A DNA stretch of 32,631 nucleotides from Betaproteobacteria bacterium (GTDB taxonomy: Bacteria > Pseudomonadota > Gammaproteobacteria > Burkholderiales > Burkholderiaceae_C), in NCBI GenBank assembly GCA_005882155.1, contig VBCQ01000161.1, positions 1 to 32,631 on the forward strand, written 5' to 3'. Positions 14,814-21,650 of the stretch are shown here, one piece after another. Made by a program: the position numbers and the translations under genes. Below the pieces are notes generated by a model. The model did not search any database and was not told the origin of the DNA. It worked only from the letters and a program-made list of their open reading frames with translations. Numbering within the stretch: position 1 is the first letter of the stretch; the number at the start of each line of letters is the position of its first letter.

Positions 14814-14934
14814 GCGGTCACCTCCGATACGTCGGAGACCCATCGGCGGGCAGCGCAGTCGGTGCCCCGACCGCATTGCGCTGGTCGATCCCCGTAAACG
14901 GGGCCCCTCGCCCTTCGCTTCATGCGGTCACCTC
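14701..14934. repeat. 110-bp tandem duplication (2.1 copies) between holC and the DUF2486-like gene
   Basis: Unit A is 14701-14810, unit B is 14811-14920, and 14 bases of a third unit (14921-14934) overlap the end of holC. Units A and B differ at two positions in 110. Each unit carries a GGAGGTGACC ribosome site, a start codon, a CCCCGT/ACGGGG hairpin, and a CTCCGA/TCGGAG hairpin that would sequester the ribosome site. One mismatch breaks this second stem in unit A. Confidence 0.9.
14810..14923 (-). CDS. Mini-ORF 1 of the tandem repeat (37 aa)
   Basis: The ATG at 14923 overlaps the holC stop (ATGA, 14923-14920). The frame runs 37 codons to the TGA at 14812-14810, which in turn overlaps the GTG of mini-ORF 2. 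The basic peptide begins MKRRARGPVYGDRP and ends SEVTA, echoing the FEVTA end of HolC because each repeat copies the holC stop/start junction. The frame is open and has its own GAGGTGA ribosome site, but codon use is unlike the neighbours. Confidence 0.35.
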   Translation of the reverse strand: MKRRARGPVYGDRPAQCGRGTDCAARRWVSDVSEVTA

Positions 14935-15354
14935 AAATTTCTCAATCGCGTAGCCGCGCGCCGCGTAATGCTTCCAGCGGCGCCGCGCCGCCTCACGCTC
15001 GTCGTCATCGGTCGAGACGATCTCGATCAACCGGGCGAAGCTTTCGAAGCCTTCAGCGGGCTCGTCGCCCAGGTGCACGAGCACCGGATGCTGCGCCGCC
15101 TGCTCGGCGCGCTCGACGAGCCAGATCGGCGTGCGGCGCATCCGTTGCGGTGGCTGCTCGCCGGTGCGCAGCAGCAAATGCGGCAAGAACTCCTGCGGAT
15201 CGAAGCTCCACAACGCGCGGTCCAGCCGCGCCAGCGTGGCCGCCGGCGCGCTCACCGTCACTCCGGGCGTTCCCGCGCGCAGCGCCTTGCGCAGCAAGCG
15301 GCAGGCGTAGTGAAGCCGATCGGGAACGTTGAAGTGGAACTGCACCTCGGTCAT
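14920..15354 (-). CDS. holC: DNA polymerase III chi subunit
   Basis: Chi is the clamp-loader accessory subunit that links the replisome to SSB. The 144-residue protein shows the HolC pattern: VQFHFNVPDRLHYACRLLRKA at the N-terminus, a central nucleotide-binding-like fold with LDRALWSFDPQEFLPH (about 44-59), PIWLVER, PVLVHLGDE, and a C-terminal WKHYAARGYAIEKFEV. The start at 15354 is preceded by GAGGAG, 25 bases after the pepA stop, so pepA-holC is one transcription unit as in many betaproteobacteria. Its TGA lies at the edge of the tandem repeat. Confidence 0.9.
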   Translation of the reverse strand: MTEVQFHFNVPDRLHYACRLLRKALRAGTPGVTVSAPAATLARLDRALWSFDPQEFLPHLLLRTGEQPPQRMRRTPIWLVERAEQAAQHPVLVHLGDEPAEGFESFARLIEIVSTDDDEREAARRRWKHYAARGYAIEKFEVTA

Positions 15355-15380
15355 CGCGACGGACTCCTCTCGCGTTGTCC

Positions 15381-16841
15381 TCAACCGGCTTGCGACAGGA
15401 CGAAATGCGTCAGCAACGGCACCGGCCGACCGGTGGCACCTTTGTTCGCGCCCGACTTCCACGCGGTGCCGGCGATGTCCAGATGCGCCCAGCGGTACTT
15501 GCCGGTGAAGCGGCGCAGGAACATCGCGGCGGTGATCGACCCGCCGGCGCGCGGGCCGACGTTGCCCATGTCGGCGAAGTTGCTCTTCAGCGCTTCGTCG
15601 TACTCCTCGTCGAGCGGCATGCGCCAGCAAGGGTCGAGCGAATCGCGGCTCGCGGCGAGCAATTGCTCGGCGAGCGCGTCGTCGGCGGTGAACATGCCCG
15701 AATTGTGATGACCGAGCGCGATAACACAGGCGCCGGTCAGCGTTGCCACGTCGACGACGACCGCGGGCTTGAAGCGCTCCGCGTAGGTCAACGCATCGCA
15801 TAGGATCAAGCGGCCTTCGGCATCGGTGTTGAGGATCTCGATCGTCTGACCCGACAGGCTCGTCACGACGTCGCCCGGCTTGATTGCGGTGCCGCTGGGC
15901 ATGTTCTCGCACGACGGGATGATGCAGACGAGGTTGATCTTCGGCTTGAGCTCGGCAACCGCGCGCAAGGTGCCGAGCACGCTCGCTGCGCCGCCCATGT
16001 CGAATTTCATTTCGTCCATCTCGGCCGACGGCTTGATCGAAATGCCGCCGGTGTCGAAGGTGATGCCCTTGCCGACCAGCACGACCGGCGCTTGCGCCTT
16101 GCCCGCGCCGTCGTAGCGCGCGACGATGAACTTGAGCGGCTCGTTCGATCCCTGCGCGACGGCGAGAAACGACCCCATACCGAGCTTCTCGACCGCCTTG
16201 CGGTCCAGCACCTCGACCTTCAGGCCATGGTCTTTGCCGAGCCGCTTCGCCTGATCGGCCAGATAGCTCGGTGTGCAATGGTTGCCCGGGCGGTTCGCGA
16301 ATTCGCGCGCCAAGGTCACGCCCGCGGCGATCGCCTGGCCGCGCGCCAGCCCTTTCTGCACCGCGCGCGCCTCGGTCTTGCTGCAGACGAGGCTGAACTT
16401 GCTCATCGCGGAATCGGTCGGCGCGCTCGGCTTGGTGTGACGGTAGACATAGACCGCATCGGTCGCCGCGGTGGCGAGTGCTTCGGCGTGCTGCTCCGTG
16501 ACTTCGCCAGCGTTGCCCAATGCAACGGCGACATGCTTGGCGCCCAACCCCTTCAGTGGCGCCAGGCCGTGCGCGACGGCGGTCTTGAATGCCTTGACGC
16601 TTGCACTGCCGGCCGCCGCGACGACGAGGCGCGCTGCCTTGAGGCCGGCGGGCCGATGCAGGTACAGCGTGCGGCCGGCCTTGAATTGGAAGTCGCCGTG
16701 TGCGACGGCGTCCTTGATCGCCGACGCGATCGCCGGGTCGAGCGAGGGGTCGACAGCGTCGCCGTGGATAACGACGAGCAGCGCATCGGCCGCGAGACTG
16801 GACAGTGCGCCAGCCGTAGAGAGTTGATGACGGAAGTCCAT
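15381..16841 (-). CDS. pepA: Leucyl aminopeptidase (M17 family)
   Basis: This cytosolic dizinc exopeptidase removes N-terminal residues and, in E. coli, also binds DNA in site-specific recombination and pyrimidine regulation. The 486-residue protein has an N-terminal macro-like domain (1-160) and the catalytic domain. Lys258, Asp263, Lys270, Asp281, Asp340, Glu342 and Arg344 correspond to E. coli Lys270, Asp275, Lys282, Asp293, Asp352, Glu354 and Arg356 with a constant offset of 12, within GKGITFDTGG and NTDAEGRL. The start at 16841 (MDFRHQLS) is chosen because longer frames overlap lptF. The gene is divergent from lptF with only 28 bases between starts, so each promoter must overlap the other gene. 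Confidence 0.96.
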   Translation of the reverse strand: MDFRHQLSTAGALSSLAADALLVVIHGDAVDPSLDPAIASAIKDAVAHGDFQFKAGRTLYLHRPAGLKAARLVVAAAGSASVKAFKTAVAHGLAPLKGLGAKHVAVALGNAGEVTEQHAEALATAATDAVYVYRHTKPSAPTDSAMSKFSLVCSKTEARAVQKGLARGQAIAAGVTLAREFANRPGNHCTPSYLADQAKRLGKDHGLKVEVLDRKAVEKLGMGSFLAVAQGSNEPLKFIVARYDGAGKAQAPVVLVGKGITFDTGGISIKPSAEMDEMKFDMGGAASVLGTLRAVAELKPKINLVCIIPSCENMPSGTAIKPGDVVTSLSGQTIEILNTDAEGRLILCDALTYAERFKPAVVVDVATLTGACVIALGHHNSGMFTADDALAEQLLAASRDSLDPCWRMPLDEEYDEALKSNFADMGNVGPRAGGSITAAMFLRRFTGKYRWAHLDIAGTAWKSGANKGATGRPVPLLTHFVLSQAG

Positions 16842-16869
16842 AATCCGAGTCCGATTGAACAAGCGAACG

Positions 16870-17976
16870 ATGTTATTCGATTCCACTTTGCGGCGAGACC
16901 TGGCGCGCAGCTTCGGCGCGACGCTCGTGGTCATCCTGACCATCGTGTTGACGATGATGCTGATCCGCACGCTCGGGCAGGCGGCGTTCGGCCGCGTCTC
17001 GCCGCAGGACGTCGTGCTGCTGCTCGGCTACACCGCGCTCGGCCACCTGCCGACGATGCTCGCGCTGTCGATGTTCATTGCCGTCGTCGCGACGCTCGGG
17101 CGCATGTACCGCGACAGCGAAATGCCGATCTGGTTCGCGAGCGGCGTCGGCCTGTCGCGCTTCGTTCGCCCGGTATTACGTACCAGCTGGCCGGTACTGA
17201 TCGTCGTGTTCGTGATGGCGCTGTTCGTCTGGCCGTGGGAGAACCAGCGCAGCGTCGAGTTGCGCGACCGCTTCGAGCGGCGCTCCGACTTGTCGCGCGT
17301 CGCGCCGGGCCAGTTCCAGACCTCGAGCGATGGACGGCGCGTGTTTTTCATCGAGCGCGACTCGGAAGACGGGCGCACCGCGCGCAACGTCTTCATCCTG
17401 TCGTCGCAACCCGACGCCGAGTCGGTGACGACGGCGCACACCGGCCGCATCGAGGTCGAAGGCGACACCCGCTTTCTGCAGCTTGATCGCGGCCAGCGCA
17501 ACGAGCTGAACGCACAGACCAAGGAGAAGACGCTGTCGCGCTTCGAAGGCTACAAGGTCGCTGCCGGCGAGCGCGTTCTCGCGCGCACCGAGAACTTGCC
17601 GCCGAAGGCGCGGCCGACGATCGACTTGCTGCGCTCGCCAAGCGCGCCGTTCCAAGGCGAGCTCGTGTGGCGCCTTGGCCTGGTGCTCGGCGGCGCGAAC
17701 CTGCTGCTGCTGGCGATCGGCCTGGCTGAGACAAACCCGCGGCGCGCCAGCAACTGGAACCTGCTGTTCGCGCTGATGAGCTTCATCGTCTACTACAACA
17801 TGATCAGCCTCACCCAAGCCTGGGTCGCTGCCGGCAAGGTCAGCATGGGCGTCGCATTGGTCGGCGCGCACGGCGGCGCCTTCGTGCTGGCGATTGCATT
17901 GATCTGGTGGCGCGACCACGGCAATGTGCGGCGCGCCTGGCAGCGCACGCCGCGCGTCGAGCCATCGGCCGCATGA
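16870..17976 (+). CDS. lptF: LPS export ABC transporter permease LptF
   Basis: LptF is one of the two permeases of the LptB2FG complex that extracts lipopolysaccharide from the inner membrane and drives it onto the Lpt bridge. The 368-residue protein begins MLFDSTLRRDLARSFG, the usual LptF start. It has TM segments at about 15-37, 55-78 and 97-120, a periplasmic beta-jellyroll (about 125-265) and three C-terminal TM segments (about 270-345). A TTG 15 bases upstream is in frame but less likely as the start. Its TGA overlaps the lptG ATG. Confidence 0.93.
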   Translation: MLFDSTLRRDLARSFGATLVVILTIVLTMMLIRTLGQAAFGRVSPQDVVLLLGYTALGHLPTMLALSMFIAVVATLGRMYRDSEMPIWFASGVGLSRFVRPVLRTSWPVLIVVFVMALFVWPWENQRSVELRDRFERRSDLSRVAPGQFQTSSDGRRVFFIERDSEDGRTARNVFILSSQPDAESVTTAHTGRIEVEGDTRFLQLDRGQRNELNAQTKEKTLSRFEGYKVAAGERVLARTENLPPKARPTIDLLRSPSAPFQGELVWRLGLVLGGANLLLLAIGLAETNPRRASNWNLLFALMSFIVYYNMISLTQAWVAAGKVSMGVALVGAHGGAFVLAIALIWWRDHGNVRRAWQRTPRVEPSAA

Positions 17977-19085
17977 AGACGGTCCGCCGGCTGTTCTACG
18001 CCGACATCGTGTCGTCGGTGATGTTCGTCGCCGTGGCGTTTCTGTCGCTGTTCTTCTTCATCGATTTCGTCGACGAGCTCGGCGACGTCGGCAAGCGGGA
18101 CTACACCGCGCTGCACGCGGCGGCCTACAGCTTGCTCGAGCTGCCGGCGCACTTCTACGAGCTGTCGCCGATCGCGGTACTGATCGGTACCATTTACGCC
18201 CTCGCCCGCTTGGCGCAGTCGTCCGAGTACACGATCTTGCGCACCGGCGGCCTCGGGCCGAGCCGTGCGCTGTCGCTGCTGGCGAGCCTCGGCCTCGGGT
18301 TCGGCGTGCTGACCTTCGTCGTCGGTGACTATTTGGCGCCGCTCGCCGAGCAGCAGGCTGCGCAAATCCAGGGCCGCTACAAAGGCGGTCTGAAGCTCGG
18401 CCGCTCGGGCGCGTGGCTGAAGGACCGGCAGTTCACACCCAACGGCGAGCGCTCGTATTCGATCAACGTCGGCAGCGCCGGCAGCGGCGGCATGCTGCAC
18501 AACATCCGCATCTTCGAATTCGACTCGAACGGCAGCATGGTCCAGCGCATCGCGGCGAGCGACGGCCAGGTTGACAAGCACTCGACCTGGACCTTATCGG
18601 ACGTCACTGTCACCCGCTGGGCCGATGCGGTTGCCGGCCAGTCGCCGCAAGTCGCGGAGCAGACGATGGACAAGCTCACTTGGCCGAGCACTTTGTCGGC
18701 GAACGTTGTCGCCGCGGCGGTGCTGCCCCTGGGCACCATGTCGACGCTCGAGCTGCTGCGCTACATCAACCACCTGTCGAGCAACGAGCAGGCGGCGCAG
18801 CAGTACGAGATCCAGTTCTGGAAGCGCGCGCTGTACCCGTTCGCCTGCCTCGTGATGGTCGGCCTCGCGCTGCCCTTCGCCTACCTGCACGCGCGCGGCG
18901 GCGGCGTGAGCCTGAAGGTGTTCGGCGGCATCATGCTCGGCATCAGCTTCGTGCTGCTCAACAACGTCGCCGGACACCTCGGCTTGCTGCAGAACTGGAC
19001 GCCGTGGATGGTCGCCGCGGCGCCGAGCACGGTCTATCTGCTGCTCTCGCTGGCAGCGTTCGCGTGGCTGGTGCGTTACCGGTAA
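17973..19085 (+). CDS. lptG: LPS export ABC transporter permease LptG
   Basis: This is the partner permease of LptF. The 370-residue protein begins MKTVRRLFYADIVSSV, with N-terminal TM segments (about 12-32, 57-80, 100-122), a periplasmic jellyroll (about 135-265) and three TM segments near the C-terminus (about 295-368). The start overlaps the lptF stop by four bases (ATGA, 17973-17976), implying coupled translation and 1:1 stoichiometry. Confidence 0.93.
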   Translation: MKTVRRLFYADIVSSVMFVAVAFLSLFFFIDFVDELGDVGKRDYTALHAAAYSLLELPAHFYELSPIAVLIGTIYALARLAQSSEYTILRTGGLGPSRALSLLASLGLGFGVLTFVVGDYLAPLAEQQAAQIQGRYKGGLKLGRSGAWLKDRQFTPNGERSYSINVGSAGSGGMLHNIRIFEFDSNGSMVQRIAASDGQVDKHSTWTLSDVTVTRWADAVAGQSPQVAEQTMDKLTWPSTLSANVVAAAVLPLGTMSTLELLRYINHLSSNEQAAQQYEIQFWKRALYPFACLVMVGLALPFAYLHARGGGVSLKVFGGIMLGISFVLLNNVAGHLGLLQNWTPWMVAAAPSTVYLLLSLAAFAWLVRYR

Positions 19086-19091
19086 ATAGCG

Positions 19092-19487
19092 ATGACGCGC
19101 GGCCTGCTGCTCTTCGCCCACGGCGCGCGCGACGCGCGTTGGGCGCTGCCGTTCGAAGCGGTTGTGCAGCGCATTCGTGAACGCGCGCCCGAAGTTCCGG
19201 TGCAGCTGTGCTTTCTCGAATTCATGTCGCCGGACCTCGCTGAAGGCGGGCGCCGCCTTGCGGCCGCCGGATGCTCGCGCGTCGATGTGCTGCCGCTATT
19301 TCTCGGCGCCGGCGGTCATGTTCGAAAGGACTTGCCCGAGCTGCTCGGCGAGCTGGCCGCAGCGCACCCGGCCACGCAGTGGACGCTGCGCCCGGCGATC
19401 GGTGAGATCGCGAGCGTCATCGAGGCGATGGCCGACGCATCGCTCGCCTGCTTGAACGATCCCGACGAGCCCGCACCCGACGTGTGA
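19092..19487 (+). CDS. Small CbiX/SirB-type sirohydrochlorin chelatase
   Basis: The 131-residue protein is a single-domain CbiX-type chelatase that inserts Co or Fe into sirohydrochlorin. Metal-site residues are visible: His10 in LLFAHGARD, Glu43 in FLEFMSPDL and His76 in GAGGHVRKDLP. It starts six bases after lptG and ends 49 bases before cysB. Placement next to cysB suggests siroheme supply for sulfite reductase, so an iron chelatase role is plausible; cobalt use in cobalamin synthesis cannot be excluded. Confidence 0.85.
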   Translation: MTRGLLLFAHGARDARWALPFEAVVQRIRERAPEVPVQLCFLEFMSPDLAEGGRRLAAAGCSRVDVLPLFLGAGGHVRKDLPELLGELAAAHPATQWTLRPAIGEIASVIEAMADASLACLNDPDEPAPDV

Positions 19488-19536
19488 TTCGGCTGCAGAT
19501 GGAATAATCCGGCGCATCCACAGATTGCCCGGAAAT

Positions 19537-20481
19537 ATGAACCTTCATCAGTTCCGCTTCGTCCAAGAGGCCGTCCGGCAAAACCTCAATCTCACCGAAA
19601 CGGCCAAGGCGCTGTTCACTTCGCAGCCCGGCATCTCGAAGGCGATCCTCGAACTCGAAGGCGAGCTCGGTGTCGACATCTTCGCGCGCCATGGCAAGCG
19701 GCTGCGCCGCGTCACCGAGCCCGGTCAGCAGGTGCTGCGCGCGATCGAAATCATCATGCGCGAGGTCAACAACCTGAAGCGCATCGGCGACGAGTTCTCC
19801 AAGCAGGATGCCGGCACCTTGTCGATCGCGACGACGCATTCGCAGGCCCGCTACTTCCTGCCCGAGCCGATCGCCCAGCTGCGCAAGCGCTTCCCCAAGG
19901 TCAACATCAGTCTGCACCAGGGCGCGCCGGCACAGGTGGCGCAAATGGTGATCGACGAGATCGCCGACATCGCGATCGCGACCGAAGCGCTGTCCGAGTT
20001 CGACGAGCTCGTCACACTGCCCTGCTACGAATGGCAGCACGCCGTCGTGATGCCGGCCGGACACCCGCTGTCGCAGCTCGAGCGCATCTCGCTCGAAGAC
20101 CTGGCGCTGGTGCCGCTGGTGTCGTACCACACCTCGTTCAGCGGCCGCACGCGTGTCGACCACGCGTTCGCGGCGCGTCACCTGAAGCCCAACTTCGTTC
20201 TCGAGGCGATCGATGCCGACGTGATCAAGACCTATGTGCGGCTCGGTCTCGGTGTCGGTGTGCTCGCAGAGATCGCGGTGCGCGACGATCCGCCTGGCGG
20301 CGACCTGGTGTGGCGGCCGGCGGGCCATCTGTTCGGCCAGAACGTGACCCGCGTCGCCTTCAAGCGCGGCGCTTATCTGCGCAGCTTCGTCTACGCTTTC
20401 GCCGAGATGATGTCTGATCGTTTGAGCCGCGCATTGATCGCACGCGCGATCGGCGGCGATACCCACGACTACCAGATGTGA
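19537..20481 (+). CDS. cysB: CysB-type LysR regulator of sulfur assimilation
   Basis: CysB activates sulfate uptake and cysteine biosynthesis genes and senses O/N-acetylserine and sulfur status. The 314-residue protein has a LysR winged helix-turn-helix (about 5-60, LTETAKALFTSQPGISKAIL) and a periplasmic-binding-protein-like effector domain. The ATTHSQARYFLP motif (98-109) carries the sulfate-site positions Thr100, Ser102 (Thr in E. coli) and Gln103. The start at 19537 (MNLHQFRFVQEA) matches the family; an upstream in-frame TTG at 19525 is less likely. The aminotransferase gene starts at or just after its stop. Confidence 0.92.
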   Translation: MNLHQFRFVQEAVRQNLNLTETAKALFTSQPGISKAILELEGELGVDIFARHGKRLRRVTEPGQQVLRAIEIIMREVNNLKRIGDEFSKQDAGTLSIATTHSQARYFLPEPIAQLRKRFPKVNISLHQGAPAQVAQMVIDEIADIAIATEALSEFDELVTLPCYEWQHAVVMPAGHPLSQLERISLEDLALVPLVSYHTSFSGRTRVDHAFAARHLKPNFVLEAIDADVIKTYVRLGLGVGVLAEIAVRDDPPGGDLVWRPAGHLFGQNVTRVAFKRGAYLRSFVYAFAEMMSDRLSRALIARAIGGDTHDYQM

Positions 20482-20483
20482 AC

Positions 20484-21650
20484 ATGGCCAGCACGAATCT
20501 ACGCACGCCTGTCATCGAGAGCCGCCTGCCGCAGGTCGGCACGACGATCTTCAGCGTGATGTCCGCGTTGGCGCAGGAGCACGGCGCCGTCAACCTCGGC
20601 CAAGGCTTCCCTGACTTCGATTGCGATCCGAAGCTCATCGATGCGGTGAACGACGCGATGCGCAACGGCCTCAACCAGTACCCGCCGATGATCGGCGTGC
20701 CGGCCTTGCGCGACGCGATCGCAGCGAAGCTCGCCGCGCTGTACGGCCACCGCTACGACGCGGCGAGCGAGATCACGGTGACCGCAGGCGCCACGCAGGC
20801 GATCCTCACCGCGGTGCTCGCGATCGTCCATCCGGGCGACGAGGTGATCGTGCTCGACCCCTGCTACGACAGCTACGACCCGAACATCACGCTGGCCGGT
20901 GGGTGCGCGGTGCATGTGCCGCTGACGCCGCGAACGTTTCGTCCCGACTTCGATGCCATCGGTGCGGCGCTGACGCCACGCACGCGAGCGATCATCGTCA
21001 ACACGCCGCACAACCCGAGTGCGACCGTCTGGTCGGCCGATGACATGCGGCGCCTCGCCGAGCTGCTGCGCCCAACCGAAGTGATCGTCATCGCCGACGA
21101 GGTCTACGAGCACATGGTCTACGACGGCCGGCAGCACGAGAGCGCAGCGCGAATTCCCGAGCTCGCGGCGCGCAGCTTCATCGTCTCGAGCTTCGGCAAG
21201 ACCTATCACGTGACCGGCTGGAAGGTCGGCTACGTCGCCGCCCCGGCCGCGCTGACCGCCGAGTTCCGCAAGGTCCATCAGTTCAACGTCTTCACCGTCA
21301 ACACGCCCGTGCAGCACGGCCTGGCCACATACATGGCCGACCCCGCGCCGTATCTCGGGCTGCCGGCGTTCTACCAGCGCAAGCGCGACTTGTTTCGCTC
21401 CGGACTGCAGGCCACGCGCTTCGCGCTGCTGCCCAGCGAAGGCAGCTACTTCCAGTGCGTGGACTACTCTGCGATCAGCAACGACAGCGAAGAGGCGTTC
21501 TGCCGCCACTTGACGCGCGAGATCGGTGTGGCTGCGATTCCCCTGTCGGCGTTCTACCCCGGTGGATTCGAGCAGCGCATCGTGCGCTTTTGCTTTGCGA
21601 AGAAGGATGCGACGCTGAACGAAGCGCTGCGCCGACTTGCGACGATCTAG
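20484..21650 (+). CDS. PLP aminotransferase, YbdL-type (methionine aminotransferase)
   Basis: The 388-residue class I/II aminotransferase closely follows E. coli YbdL from end to end (RLPQVGTTIFSVMSALAQEH, NLGQGFPDFD, NTPHNPSATVW, SSFGKTYHVTGWKVGY, FCFAKKDATL). YbdL transaminates methionine and other hydrophobic amino acids. Lys239 in SSFGK is the Schiff-base lysine; Asn177, Asp205 and Tyr208 are the expected cofactor contacts. Two starts are possible: ATG at 20484, three bases past the cysB stop, or GTG at 20478, overlapping it (GTGA). Coupling with cysB suggests a role in sulfur amino acid turnover or methionine salvage. Its TAG shares the palindrome CTAG with the convergent fimV-like gene. 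Confidence 0.88.
   Translation: MASTNLRTPVIESRLPQVGTTIFSVMSALAQEHGAVNLGQGFPDFDCDPKLIDAVNDAMRNGLNQYPPMIGVPALRDAIAAKLAALYGHRYDAASEITVTAGATQAILTAVLAIVHPGDEVIVLDPCYDSYDPNITLAGGCAVHVPLTPRTFRPDFDAIGAALTPRTRAIIVNTPHNPSATVWSADDMRRLAELLRPTEVIVIADEVYEHMVYDGRQHESAARIPELAARSFIVSSFGKTYHVTGWKVGYVAAPAALTAEFRKVHQFNVFTVNTPVQHGLATYMADPAPYLGLPAFYQRKRDLFRSGLQATRFALLPSEGSYFQCVDYSAISNDSEEAFCRHLTREIGVAAIPLSAFYPGGFEQRIVRFCFAKKDATLNEALRRLATI

Noticed and set aside
14701-14934. A CRISPR array
   Set aside because: Only two 110-bp units, contiguous with no spacers and no cas genes.
16092-17486. 464-codon plus-strand frame spanning pepA and lptF
   Set aside because: Arg/Ala-rich shadow of two well-identified genes in other frames.
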